Shown one piece after another: positions 52,242 through 64,000 of a DNA stretch of 64,000 bases. Each line of letters opens with the position of its first letter. Within the stretch, counting starts at the first letter, position 1. The notes beneath the pieces were generated by a model that worked only from the letters and a program-made list of their open reading frames with translations, made no database searches and was not told the origin of the DNA. The position numbers and the translations under genes were made by a program. This stretch comes from Xylocopa sonorina. Lineage: Eukaryota > Arthropoda > Insecta > Hymenoptera > Apidae. The stretch spans positions 5,757,001 to 5,821,000 of the forward strand of contig NC_135200.1 of NCBI RefSeq assembly GCF_050948175.1. Direction: 5' to 3'.

Positions 52242-54892
52242 CAATTGCTGATGATGTTGCGCTCGAGGAAGATACCGTGGAAGGTAACTAACTTGAGGAA
52301 AGTCTATCCGAAGAGCTAACCATTATCGTGATAATACTATATTATGATCCATCTTCTACCCACCACTGTTTCCTACGATCGAGAGCTGTGCGATCCTGCT
52401 GTACTATAGGAAACAGCAATAGAACTGTTCAAAGTTACGTATCTAGTGTCCATTCGTGTTGACAATTCAATATTCTATAAGTCCACCTTATCTTCTCGAC
52501 AACCCATCATACCTGACAGTAAGTATTCAACACAAATGATATTTATATACGTGGCTTTGAACAGCCTACGCTGGTGCGTTTCACTATAGTACGGCAGTAT
52601 CAAAATTAGCGATTATACACGCGTTGTTCTCTCTTGTATACAACCACTTTTTGATACGATGATGATCAGTTTTCATTTTTTTAATGAACACCGCATCGTT
52701 TGTAAAAAAAAAAAAAAAAAACGCATTGTCGATCAAAATTGAGCCAAGTCTCGCGCTTCACTTTTACGATACTTATACCAATGATTTTGAATACCGTACA
52801 ATGAAGAACGAGGGAGAAGTAGATTTAAAGAAGTCAATTTATAATATATAAAAACTTGGCGTATCGTCAAATGTAGTTATATTCGTTTAGTGCGTACATA
52901 TACATGAACAGAAAAGTAGTTAGAGAGAGAGAAGTGGAATTAAATAGGAGTTAGTGCGGTAAATTAGTATCTATAAAAAATATTTATCTGATTCGTAATG
53001 ACTATATTTGAATGGTAGGGAAGAATAGGAAGGAATATTTACACGAATATAATATGCAAGAACTGTTAAATTCTAAGGTACTGTAAATATGATATACGAA
53101 AGTGTGTGTGTGAAAAAAATTTTTTTAGAATTCTACAAGTAGGGAGAGTCATATCTAGAAGTATCAAAATGTGCATCAGGTTGTTACAAAATTAATAGGA
53201 ACTTGTTTAAGAAACGAATGAATGAAAAAGTAATTATTTATTCACGATATTATTTTTGTTGTTAGCTTATAGTCGTCCGACATTTTTGTTCGCCAACAGA
53301 AATAGCGGCTTTAACGATTAATAATGAGTTAATACCAGTTCTTGATGGCCTTTTGAAGCTACTCAAACATGTATAGCTAACAATAGAAAATATATATAGC
53401 TGCCTTAATAAGAAGATATTATTTTTAATCAAAAGAATTTCCTATTAGTTTTGTATATAAGAAAAGAGGGAGTGCCAAACTTTCCAAAAAAAAGGAAACA
53501 AAAATGAGAAAAAAAAATTGTGAATATATATAGAGAATAGAGAGAATTTTTAAGATTGTCAAGTATTATTACTATTTTTGCACAAAGGAAAGCCTTGTGA
53601 TATCAGGGATATGTATGTATATATGAGTATATACCGTTCGGCGTTCTTGTATAAATAAATTGTCCTCTTTTTTTTCTTTTTTTTTTTTAATGTAAAATCA
53701 TGTTACCGATAGTTTGTAAAAAATACTCGAGATGATATCTATCGGTAGCACATCATGCTATCATTATGTTTGATCGTGATTAATCACGAGCACTTTTATT
53801 CAACAAGACAACTATATTTTTAACTTACGATAATATTGTATTAAGGAAAAAAAAAGAAGAAAAGAAGTGAAAAAAATGAAAACGAAGTACGTTCAATAGG
53901 AGTTTGTATAGTAACAACCATTAGGAAAGTAAAAATATTTTGTAGTATTGAAATTTCTATCTTCCAAGTAGCGATTTATACGGGTAGATAACTATTTAGT
54001 AATTAATTGTGTATTGTAATTGAGAGTTAAGAAGTGGAGTCGCGTAACGTTAATATAGTCGTAGCCTCTATGCGCACGTTACTATTAGTATATGTGGCGA
54101 GTCATGGAATTAGGACGAATTAAATCTCGAATGTGAATAGAAATCAGAAAAAGTTTAATATTATAACAAGATCCGTTTTCCTGTAATTTTACTTCTTCCG
54201 AAATGAAACTGCACGTATTTCATTGACATGTATCAGATTCTTACAGGGACACAATACTGACAATTTATACGAAAGTTTTAATATTCGAAAGACTTTAAAT
54301 ATTGATTTTTTTACCACTGTACTCTAATATTTTTTTACATGGAATGTTCCGCAGGATCGTCAATAAATATGTGCTCTTATTTTCTAAGAAGTGAAATTAT
54401 AGAAAGATAAATTTTGTTATAGCATTAAACTATTTTTAATCTCTAATCAAATTTGACGTATAATTGACCCCAGTTCTGTTATTCAGCCTGTATGGACATC
54501 GTATTACTTTAACATCAATATAAGTAGGATATACAGTCGTGGACGTCGTTTGTTCCCCCGCACTTAATTTTATTGTGATAGCAGTCAATTTATTTGATTA
54601 TAAAAGCAAAAAATAAGGAATAATTTAAGCATACGGAGTACCATTATCGAAAAGGATGCGACGAGAAATTAGTTTATACTCTGTTTTATATATTACGAGA
54701 AAATATAAATAATTTTCTCCGGCAACTATTATATATCATGGAAAATATCGTATATCGAATATCAGCATATCTAACTTATAATGTAAATAAAACCTTAGAG
54801 ATGTTTGTAATAAACATATAAAAGTACTAAATACATTATGCATTATATCTCTCTGCTGCTCTCTCCCCCTCATCTTAAATACAGAGTTTTAG
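52242..54892 (+). other. Long 3' UTR of the TBC1D1/4 gene
   Basis: About 2.6 kb without coding exons, rich in A and T runs (18 A at about 52705, T runs at about 53670-53690). Candidate poly(A) signals: AATAAA at about 53655, 54786 and 54907. No other gene is seen on either strand. Confidence 0.55.
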
Positions 54893-55358
54893 AGTACTGC
54901 TGATTAAATAAAGGAATTCCTCGATTTTCATTGAATAGAAAGAGTTGGATAAATCGTATCTCCCGCTTTACAGGTAAGAAAGAGAAAGATATATAAGGAA
55001 GCTATAAGAAAGAGTGAGACAGATTTTACCTACTTTGCTGTAGAACCCCTGGCGCCATCTCTGTAAAAAGTGCTCAAACTGGTCGCTCAGCATTATCGAC
55101 AGCGAAGTGAACTACTGAAGAACTAGCGCCATCTCTGAGGAATGCACTGAAATTAATGCCTGAGTAGTTTCAGCGCTTCTCCGACAGATGGCGCTCGTAG
55201 TAGACTTCTTGACCAGAGTCAGTAATATCTGTCTCACTCTTTCTTATAGCTTTCTTTTATATCTTTCTCTCTCTTACCTCTAAAGTGGGAAATATAATTT
55301 ATCTTACTCTTTCTATTCAATGAAAATTAAGGAATTTCTTTACTTAATGAGCAGTGCT
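54893..55358. mobile_element. Foldback/MITE-like element, copy 2 (full length)
   Basis: About 466 bp, nearly palindromic. The left end (TACTGCTGATTAAATAAAG...ATTTTCATTGAATAGAAAGA) is matched in reverse complement by the right end over about 150 bp, with the same order of blocks: GAATAGAAAGAGT, TCCCGCTTTA/AGGTAAGA, AAAGATATA, GCTATAAGAAAGAGTGAGAC. A second inner palindrome pairs GCGCCATCTCTGAGGAATGC with the complement of CTTCTCCGACAGATGGCGC around a 15-nt centre. The left arm has about 75 extra bases with a second GCGCCATCTCTG. No open frame, so non-autonomous. I could not fix a target-site duplication. Confidence 0.85.
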
Positions 55359-55834
55359 TAAAAATTTTGTAAGTATCAATTCATCTTCTTTTATTTCGTA
55401 CGTTTTTAGTTTAAAATTATATCAAAAAATGTTTGGTATCTTCCATGAACATATAAGCTTCCTCCGAAATGAAGACAAGTTTCGGGAATAATGTAAAAAA
55501 ATTGCACAGACTAAAGTACGAAGTATTTTTTATAATACATCTAGACGTAAAAGTAAAAGGCACAATGTATTAAGTATCAATTCAAATGGATGGAGAGTCC
55601 TACTCTATCTTAATCGCAGAAACGAACATTTCATATGATACGAACTAATATTAAGTAAATAAAACCAGGCTAGCTTCAAATAAGTCTCAAAACTACTGCA
55701 ATTCATCGGAATGACGCTAAAAAAGTATCCTTTATGATTATATCACTTAAAATACGAATACGTTTTCCTAATATTTATAGATATTAAAATTGTTTAAATG
55801 TATTGAAGAAAGAAAGGCTCCATAAAATATAAGG

Positions 55835-57572
55835 CTACCGATGATCTAAAATAACATTGGAAGCATATTTCTTACTTTTCAAACAATATTCTATAACTGC
55901 ATAAATAGTAAGCATTCTTCTATTCATGGCACTTAAGTGGGCTTCTGTAATGAGGGGTTGCACGCCGGCCACTACCGATTCATGAGCGACTAATCTCGCC
56001 AGTGCTATGCTCAAAGAGCCACCGCTAAACAACTTTAAACGATCCCAAGTAGTTTTGTGAATCCTAAAAAAGTGTAAATGATTTTTATCGATTTTTCCAT
56101 TTTAAATCAACGCAATCAATACCTGTCCAGATACGCACATACAACACTGATACAAAGGTGCTAAAATATCGAAATGATCAATGTTAGGATTTCCAAGACT
56201 CTTCCCATTATCGATTAACAAAACAGCTGGATTATGAAAATTGTTCTGCGCTAATTCGTAGTGATGGCGATCTCCATTGTCCATTAAAAAGTCAAAGATT
56301 GCTGTGTCCACTAAATCTAAAAGCCTACTCGATGACTGCGGGGAATATGCTTTAGAGTCTTTCACCTAGAAAGTCAAATAATACTCCTGGTATTATTTTA
56401 TTGAATAGTTCGGCGGGAAACAAACATACTTTTCCACAGTAATTCTCGTCTGTTTCCCACGCTGCGAGTTTATCCTTTTTATAAGTTCTTTGCCACGGAT
56501 GACGATGCTTTACAAGTTTCAAATATCGCGGTAACCAAGAAATTAAAGCACCCTCTAAAACGTTCCCCACTCCGCATACCGGATCCGCCGGAGAACAATA
56601 ATGGCAAACGCCATATAGGCAAGTATCATTACCATCTTGATACATAGTGGCATACAGTTCAGGGGTCGCGCGTGGTCGAATTTCATCCCTTAAATCGACT
56701 GAAAAGGTTTTATACAAAATGATCAAACGTGTTTCAAAGATTAAGTAAAGCTACATTGAAACGTACGTTTTCTTATAACAGTTAGGGGTACTCTTCTCAA
56801 GGCCAATAAGGAAGATAAATGGAATGCTACCACTTCGGCATTATGCCGGTCTTTTCCGTGATAAACAGGTCCCCGAATAATAGCGTCTCTAGAATACCAT
56901 TGCGGCTTAAACATCGCCTTCGTTCCGTGTTCCAACGTTAACATCAATTTCAGTTGCGTACCGAATGGTGCATTATCAGCGCGCATCACTTTCGATTTAC
57001 GTAGGGTATCCAGAATCGTTCCTAATTCAGGCGCCACCGGTGGTATTAACTGGTGTGCATCAGGCCACTAGAAATAAGTTCAAACGAACACTATGTTGCA
57101 GTCTAATGTCTATCTATCTATCTATCTATTAAGAAACATGTTCGCAATACAAGAATATATTATCGCTTTACGTTCTTTAAATACATCGGATTATGGTACC
57201 AACATTGCTATTAGGAATACTCCATATATTTTTCTGAACGTTAGGCATTATTTTTAATTCGCTCAACAATCGTTCCAGTACTGCTGTGTAGCTAGTGTTT
57301 AGCTTAAAATATCTCGATGGTAATATCTGTATCTCCTCCCTAATTTTCTGTACCATATCCTTCGTAACGGATTTTTGCGCGAGCTGCAAGTTTTGCTCCG
57401 CTTGAAATATTAGCTTTTCTTGTTCAGGACTTAATTGAGAGACAGGCATGCCTTTGGAGGATGTTTTCTGCGATGAGCTGTCTACGATCATTCGAATAAA
57501 ATATACATTGACGGTAAGGACAAGTATCAAAAGACCGCCCAAAGCAATGAGAGCACAGCGTCGGCCAATCAT
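55835..57572 (-). CDS. FAM20B-type glycosaminoglycan xylosylkinase
   Basis: Golgi kinase that phosphorylates the xylose of the proteoglycan linker tetrasaccharide and so permits glycosaminoglycan chain growth. Exons in reading order: 57572-57204, 57067-56767, 56698-56430, 56365-56139 and 56063-55835; 1395 nt, 464 aa (human 409). Type II membrane protein: a short basic cytosolic end, TM anchor ALGGLLILVLTVNVYFIRMI (about 11-30), a stem, then the secretory kinase fold: Lys-bearing AMFKPQWYSRD, RHNAEVVAFHLSSLL, Cys pairs (CLYGVCHYC, DPVCG), HRHPWQRTYKKDKLAAWE, catalytic DNGDRHHYE, metal-binding LLIDNGKSLGNP, and APLYQCCM. The HPWxRTY and DNxDRHHYE motifs separate FAM20 from ordinary kinases; the short tail and lack of a long N-terminus fit FAM20B rather than FAM20C. 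Exon 1 must use the weak donor AAT|GTTGGT to stay in phase; the stronger GTTG|GTACCA nearby would break the frame. Confidence 0.92.
57107..57130 (+). repeat. (TCTA)n microsatellite in FAM20B intron 1
   Basis: Five to six tandem TCTA units, close to the branch-point region of a 136-nt intron on the minus strand. Confidence 0.9.
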
Positions 57573-58579
57573 CTGTAAACAGAATTCAAGGTTTCGATCG
57601 AATAAACATAGAGTAGATGGCGCGCGACTATTTTATTCGGACATCGCAACGTAAAGGAACTCTATATAGCCTTGAACGTCTATAGTTACGCCATTTTCAT
57701 TCCTCACCAATGGATTTTTCAATGTAATTTCGTAACATGCAACGTAACGGATGTTAACAAACAGCACCGGCTAGGGTAATCAAGGCTAGGCTAATCAAAA
57801 TGATAATCGTTGTAGAAATTGGTTAGCTTTAAATTAAACGAAACGATTTAAACTAAATCTAACAAGTGTTAACACTGTAGCGTGTAATACAATAACATTG
57901 CCGTGAAAAATGCGTTTGCAAAAAAAAGAACATCTACCGATATCACCTTTGAAAATTGGCCACGCGGTTGTTGTCACCTGGTGATAAATATTTCTCTCAT
58001 GTTTCGACGAAACCACCGTCTAGTCGCATCCAACTACGATGGGGCGACATGTATCCGTCGCCATTTTTAACTTCAATCTAAAGTACTCGGGCGCCGCAAA
58101 GCATTACATACATCGGTACACTAAATTATTGCGAATAAATATTCTGAACACGAATTAATTGCCCTCAAGTAATCTAAAATATATTGAAAATTATCGGTTT
58201 TGTATTATCCTCATTTTTAAAACTGAAATATAATTCGTATATACATGATACATTTATTAAAAATAAACCCATTTGAAATATTCTTGCAACATGTCGGTTT
58301 TACATTCATTTTTTTATACATTCATGAAGAAGTTCGTAATTACACACGTGCAGATAAAAAATTATAAAACAATAATTATAATCATGAATTTATTTTATAA
58401 AAACATGTAAACTACATGGTGGATATAGTCAAATTAAATTTAGGCTATTACTCCGGATCGAGTAAATTTCCCCTTAAAACGCGGTGGTGTTCGAATGGCT
58501 CGGCTCTAAATCATTTTTGTCTCTATAGTTACACTCGTACAAACATTTATATCGTATATATACATGTCGGCGTACATTT
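57573..58579. other. FAM20B promoter side and PRPF38B 3' UTR
   Basis: About 1 kb. The left part should contain the FAM20B promoter (minus strand). The right part is the PRPF38B 3' UTR, with an AATAAA on the minus strand at 58258-58253. Nothing else is recognised. Confidence 0.5.
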
Positions 58580-61173
58580 TTATTCTCTTCGTTGTCTCTC
58601 CCTTTCCCGAGCAAGTTCTGTAGCGTAATCATAGGGCGACCCTCTCCTACAATTTGTACGTGAAAAAAACAAGAATAAACAGTTAAAAATCTATGACCAA
58701 TACTATATTAAACAAGGAAGGCGTCTAACCTATCTCGATGACGATCTTTATCGCGATAACGATCTCTACTTCTGTCTCTGTGGGATCTGTCTCTACTACG
58801 ACTTCTATATTCCCTTTGCCTCCGACTTCGATCGCGGCTACTGGATCGTCTGAAATGTCGATCCCTTTCTCGATCTCTTTCCCGTACACGCTCTCGTTCC
58901 CTTTCCCTTATGCGATCTCGCTCACGGTCTCGATCTCTGTACTTGTCCTTACGGTCCTCATCAGATCTAGAAAATATCATTCAAAGGGAAGTAACGCTAA
59001 ATAATAAAGAACATTTCAAAAATATCAGCCTGTGCTAGTACATACGTATTTATGCACTTATTTGTAATAAAAGATATCAGGAAATTATTGGTTTCGAACA
59101 CCTCGATATTACACACTTTGTGAGATTTCTCTAATGCATATATCTACATATCCAAATTTATCCAATGTATAAGGGAATATCGGTGTACAGTTATCACGAA
59201 TATCGAGATGATTTTTAGAAGAATTCGAAATTGCTTTACTTATCAATATTATACTATTGCAATTAAAACGAACAAATTTAATTATTGAGCTAAAAAACAG
59301 GATGATCCATTTATCAAATATCATCTCTACTATCAAAATAGATATCACTTCACAGGTGTGTAAATGTAAGTTTATGGCACTAAATTTATAAAGCGAGCAA
59401 ATAACTGTACAAGAATCAAATAAGAACATACACATGTACTAAATAAAACTGAACGACGATACACTGAGATCAAGAGTATTTCCCTGGAGATGGTTACGTC
59501 TTTAATCTTCACCCCATTTCCCTGATAAGTTCATAGATTATTATTAACCTTATATAAATTAGTAACGTGATTGTATTCATACCACGTAGACGCACCTGGC
59601 TCGCCAATGGCTTGTTCTTTCAGCCTCACCCCATTGTGCTTCACTATCCGGGATATGTCGTGGTTGATTACGTGAGGTAAGATTGCCGTTATCTTTTCTA
59701 TTACTGCTGTTACTGTACTTTCCGTGGCTATTTAGTGTGATAGGTGGTTTCGCGTTTCGTGCATTCATAGATTGCTGAGGGAATCTTTCCGCTAATCGAT
59801 GTTCAAGTTCTTTTTGTATAGGCACTGGTATTCTTGGGAATAAAGTTGAAAACCACTCTAACTTAGTAAGAAATTGTTTGAGAATATCACCCATTTTCAT
59901 TACTTGTCCTCCTCCGGCTTTTACATCTAATTCTACCTCGTCTTCTAAATAATCGCTATACCAACTAAATAGGTCAGCTGGTGGTTGTGTGTATCTGTTA
60001 GTGATACCAATAGAAGTACATGTACAATAAATATCAATTTAAGGGAAGGCCACAGTTGCAAAGAAATGTACTTCGATTACATTAATCGCACGTGGCCCCC
60101 CTTGAAGAAATGTCACGTTGTATCGTCTTCCTTACCTAATATACATAAATCCTAATGCTCGAATGTATGGTGAATCAACATGATTGATAAGAGCATTTAA
60201 CTGTTTCCGTGTTAACCTCAAGGTGAAGAGTTTATATAGTAGACAATAAGCTGTTGAAACAATTCCTCCGGCGCCAACTCCTCGGACCTGCATGAACCGC
60301 TAAATTTACACCCCCCTATGTCAATTAATCACATTCATATTATATAATAATATATTGACCGAGAACATGCTACTCTGCAATAAGTGTGGTGTTAAGTGAG
60401 ACTGTCTGCTTAACGTGTCTGAATTCAGACTGGTTCCAGGCCAATATTTTGATATCGTCGCCTGATTATACAATAGCAGCGAAAGTCTAAAATATTTAGA
60501 ACTCTCGATCTGCATAGTTTATTTGAAACACATTCACCTTTTGTATTTATATTAGCAGTTCTCATAGAGCGCCCAGGTCCTCTAAAAATGCTATAAATTT
60601 GGACTGTTTCTGCGCGTACGATAGTAATTCTGTGATCATCTTAGTTTTAAAGTGCTAAATAACAATTAAAAATTAACAGTGTATCAGAAAACATACTCAC
60701 GCCTCCACACATGCCAGTCTGGCCTGCCGTTTTCCTGCTTCCCTTCTCCCATGGTTCCAAATGCGATACTTTGTAATAAATTTCATCGATAACCTCATGG
60801 TACGTTTTCAGTTCATATAAGTTCACTTTAAAATAATGCGACGACTGTATGTTCGTTAAGATTAATGGGTTCAAATTCATAGTCCTTTCATTTCCCCATA
60901 GCGGTAGTATATTTGATTTTTTACCCTCCTTTTGAGCCGGCCGTCGTTCTTCATCGCAACCACTAGAATTGTTCCACGGTGAACCTATGCAGAAGCGCTT
61001 CGCTTATGTATTTATACAGAACCATGAGATTGAGGTTAAGTGTGTTCAACTGATCGCGACAGATTATTAGGATATTCTACTTATTCCATAGAATATTCGA
61101 AATATAAGACAGAGGAACGCCCGATAAGTACAACAGACATTTACTTACCATCAGCTCCTTTCGCTTCTTGCAT
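58580..61173 (-). CDS. Prpf38b: Pre-mRNA-splicing factor 38B (PRP38 family with RS/RE tail)
   Basis: Nuclear spliceosomal protein of the PRP38 family. Exons in reading order: 61173-61149, 60984-60701, 60287-60136, 59994-59596, 58966-58730 and 58646-58580; 1164 nt, 387 aa. The first exon (MQEAKGAD) is only 25 nt. The PRP38 domain runs from about 30 to 200: LPLWGNERTMNLNPLILTNI, YYKVSHLEPWEKGSRKTAGQ, TGMCGGVRGVGAGGIVSTAY, YTQPPADLFSWYSDYLEDEV. The lower-complexity hinge is followed by an almost pure Arg/Asp/Glu/Ser region (RERERERVRERDRERDRHFR, SRDRSRRQREYRSRSRDRS) typical of SR-like proteins, ending RREEstop after the GSPYDYATELARERERQ block. The B paralogue is indicated by the WYSDYLEDEVELDVKAGGG segment and the RE-rich tail. 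An open frame on the opposite strand at 58738-59004 is only the complement of this repeat. Confidence 0.95.
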
Positions 61174-62580
61174 GTTTCTATCGTAAACTTGCAAGTTTCA
61201 CGATGAAATTCAACAGATCAAACGCACCATACAAACGTTATACTTTATCCACAAAAGGTGTACAATGTTAATAAGAAAAAAACAAAAAAAAAAAAGAAAG
61301 AATTAGCACATTTACGAGTTCAAAATAATTGAATGCGTTGGATTTCAAAATATCGTGGAACGTATTTTTTCGCCAAGTATATGGAAAACTGACGTCAACG
61401 GGAAGCGAAAAGGACACAATACGGTAATACGCATGCCTGCGAAATGTACACATCCGGTTTCGTTTGTACTATTTTTCATTTCCATTGACACGCATATATG
61501 TAGGTAACCAAACTTTTGCAGAATTCTTCGTCTCGTGAATTAAGGAATATTTAAAGCACAATCGAGAAACGGAATTATATAACAACCTCTTCAAATTCAA
61601 CGTACGTACTGTGAGAAAATGCTTATATGTAATACATCAATTACTATTCCTAGTTCGGCAATGCGCGAACCACACACGAAATCACATTGAACGAACAGCA
61701 AATCTTCAAGTGTACTATTCTCAAAATTATACTATTCAATAGTTCCTCGTCATATAACTCTAATAGACTACGTTAACTTTATATTAGAATATACGTGTAT
61801 CCCATATTTCAATATGAAAACTTTATATACGTCCCAAACGTTACATCTTGTTATTATCAGAAGTGTAATAACAAAAGAGCAACAGTTTCCCTAGAAAAGT
61901 ATTTCTAATATTACTAGCCTATAGGAACTTATAAATCCAAAACCAGTGTATTTCGATAGAGATTCGTTAATTAAAATATATCTAAAATCCTATTTTAATA
62001 TATAGTTAATATATAGTCAAAATAGATTGTTGCACCCATTGCATTTTTGTGTCCATGTAATTGCAGGGTCCTCTAGGTCCCGTTTCCTATTTTATTTTCT
62101 ATAAAAAAATTTTATTTTGCGACTAGTGCCTCCACCTCTTTAAAAACACCTCAAACTGATCACACATCATTACCAACAGCGACGTAAACTACCAATAGAC
62201 TGGTGGCGTCACCTTCGAAAACAGCTGATCTTGTCTAACACATTTATAAAATCAGGCGAAGTCTGTTATGTATACCCATGCTCTTTAAACGTCAATATTA
62301 CGTTTTAACTTAGATGATTTTCAAAATTTGTGCTTATTTTACGATAATTGAATTGTCTTTAATATGTTTCTAACATTTAATTCTCCCTAGAAAACGTGTT
62401 TTAAGTTTTAAATTGTCATAAATTATAAATAACTATCATTATAAGCATGTAGATTACTTTGATCAATTTATAGTACAAGCATAATTTATATGTTGCACCA
62501 TGTTATAATAACACTACACATTACATAATCGTGAAATAAAGTATTAAAATCATCATTCTATTCGATTTAAACAAAAAATC
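61174..62580. promoter_or_regulatory. Divergent region between PRPF38B and DNAJC28
   Basis: 1.4 kb, AT-rich, containing both promoters. The first 300 bp beside PRPF38B are the most CpG-containing part. It holds a degenerate copy of the foldback element (62118-62235). No coding exon is seen. Confidence 0.5.
62118..62235 (+). mobile_element. Foldback/MITE-like element, copy 3 (degenerate inner fragment)
   Basis: Aligns with the inner block of copies 1 and 2: CACCTCAAACTGATCACACA versus GTGCTCAAACTGGTCGCTCA, then ATTACCAACAGCGACGTAAA versus ATTATCGACAGCGAAGTGAA, then ACTACC. The terminal inverted repeats are not recognisable. Confidence 0.55.
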
Positions 62581-64000
62581 ATGTTAAAATTCCACCAGTG
62601 CAGTAGAAAATCATATCAACGTATACCCTGTATACCATGTTGGGATTTTGTACTTATAAAGAGATTCAAATCTCATCAACGTGATATGAAGGTGTAATAT
62701 TATTTTTATATATTATTTTTTGCCTTTGTATAAAGTATTCCATTATACAAGTTAATTGTAATGAATATTTATATGGAACTATAAAATATGGATATAGTTA
62801 AATTATTTTATATATATATACACATATTTTAAAGTTCTACAAAAATATTCATTGCAATTATATCTGCATGTACATTAAGAGTACATTGCATTGATTCCCT
62901 AATATTTATAAGATAACGGTAAAAAATATTGAATCATTTTTTACTTAACATTTTAAATAAAGTAATATAAATTTTATTCCATATTGAAAGAAATGGTATC
63001 AGGCATTAGAAGTTCCAGAAGATTGCGAGGATGAAACGTTAAGATTAGCATTTGTTTATCAAGTGAAAAGATTTCATCCGGATAGTGGTACGTCGGAATC
63101 AAATGCAACAAAATTTTCTGAGGTATAATATACATAAATTATTTAGTATGAAAATGTATATTAATTACCATTCTCTTTGTACAGGTTGAAAATGCTTACA
63201 GACAGATCCGTAAAGCAAGAATGGAAGATAAAGAAAATAATACCAATTTACCAGAAGTAGAAGAATTTGATATTAGAGTATGTACATATATATACATGTG
63301 TACATATTATTCTTTTGTTAATGCAATATGTACACGTTTCATTTTTAGCATACAGCACCACAGCATCGTCATTATCTAACATATAATGTTGGAGTTGGAA
63401 CGCTTAATAAAAGGCAAAAATTATATACAATAGAAAAAGCTCAGAAAGCAATTGATAATGTGTTGGAGCATAGAATGAAAAAATTGCAGGCTGAAGAACG
63501 TAATACGTTAGTTGGAATGGATAAACAGCGCGCAAAAGACATTAAAACGCGTTACGGTATGGACCGTTTGGTGGAAGATTTAATTCAAGAAGCGATGAAT
63601 AAAGGTGAATTTAAAGATTTACCAGGCATGGGTAAACCATTAAAAGAGAATACAAATACACGAAATCCATATGTTGATTTCATTACTTACAAGTTAAACG
63701 AGGTACGAAGGATCAAAGAAGTTTCTTTAGAAACTTGCGGTACATAACATAAGAAATTAATTTACAGGTGTTGATAGAAAATGGATTCACTCCAGAATGG
63801 ATACAATTATCTAAAGAAATTCGAGAGGAAACACAAGATTTGCGAAAGCAATTAACAAGCGCTCGTAATAATATAGGAGTTCTTCCACTAACCATTAAAG
63901 ATGAAGAAACTTGGAAGAATATTGTAGAAAATTTTAGGACCACAACAAAACAAATAAATAATAAAATCGATAAATATAACTTACTAGTACCTATACTGCA
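62581..64000 (+). CDS. DNAJC28-type J-domain protein (3' end outside window)
   Basis: J-protein with a DUF1992 domain; the vertebrate protein is mitochondrial or COG-complex-linked. Exons: 62581-62691, 62991-63122, 63185-63277, 63349-63702 and 63768 onward past 64000. The first exon is short: ATG at 62581, 37 codons, basic and Ser-containing (MLKFHQCSRKSYQRIPCIPC, then WDFVLIKRFKSHQRDMK), with no acidic residue before its final Asp, fitting a mitochondrial presequence; it joins in phase 0 to the J domain (WYQALEVPEDCEDETL, then HPD in KRFHPDSGTSE). Next come the conserved TAPQHRHYLTYNVGVGT block, a Lys/Glu helix, and DUF1992 (RLVEDLIQEAMNKGEFKDLP, GMGKPLKENTNTRNPYVDF, LIENGFTPEWIQLSKEIREE). 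The last visible residues KYNLLVPIL match the family's late region, so roughly 50-80 codons are missing. The exon-1 donor (AAG|GTGTAA) and the exon-2 acceptor (GAAAG|AAATGG) are imperfect. Confidence 0.88.

Noticed and set aside
58738..59004. Plus-strand open frame rich in Ser/Thr/Ile/Phe
   Set aside because: It is the exact complement of the Arg/Asp/Glu repeat exon of PRPF38B; the low-complexity codons simply leave the opposite strand open.
1..64000. CRISPR arrays, bacterial operons, integrated virus genes
   Set aside because: None seen. Gene structure is entirely eukaryotic and no polymerase, integrase or capsid-like frame was recognised.

Overview
The window reads as nuclear DNA from an insect, most likely a hymenopteran such as a bee. 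It is AT-rich with CpG-rich blocks, most introns are short (about 60-300 nt, GT-AG), and every recognisable gene is a single-copy metazoan protein gene whose best-known relatives are insect or vertebrate orthologues. There is no bacterial or viral signal. I placed the exons by hand from splice sites and reading phase. For every complete gene the exon lengths sum to a multiple of three.

Layout: (1) 115-435, minus: first coding exon of smoothened, cut off by the left edge. (2) 1871-5690, plus: a KIAA0319-like MANSC/PKD membrane glycoprotein, 13 exons, 955 aa. (3) 6680-9337: a TRIM45-type RING/B-box gene whose first five exons are on the plus strand and whose last three are on the minus strand, pointing back at them. 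(4) 10592-11822, minus: peflin. (5) 12322-14252, plus: SMNDC1/SPF30 splicing factor. (6) 15392-18296, plus: SLC12A8-type transporter. (7) 19449-21742, plus: ELP3. (8) 22.1-46.2 kb: about 24 kb almost free of coding sequence, probably the long 5' intron or upstream region of the next gene; it holds one small hypothetical ORF and a possible first exon. (9) 46256-52241, plus: TBC1D1/TBC1D4 (pollux-type) Rab GTPase-activating protein, with a long 3' UTR. (10) 55835-57572, minus: FAM20B xylosylkinase. (11) 58580-61173, minus: PRPF38B splicing factor. (12) 62581-64000+, plus: DNAJC28, cut off by the right edge; its first exon is a short mitochondrial-presequence exon.

Three copies of a palindromic (foldback) non-autonomous element lie in the intergenic spaces at 19.0, 54.9 and 62.1 kb. 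The first sits about 210 bp upstream of the ELP3 start codon.

The genes do not form one pathway. They are ordinary housekeeping and signalling loci: two spliceosomal proteins (SMNDC1, PRPF38B), tRNA modification (ELP3), Golgi proteoglycan synthesis (FAM20B), Hedgehog reception (smoothened), Rab control of vesicle traffic (TBC1D1/4) and a mitochondrial/COG-linked J-protein. The most unusual object is the TRIM45 locus: joining its plus-strand and minus-strand exons keeps one reading frame of 547 aa. This means an assembly inversion, a recent real inversion, or trans-splicing between strands.
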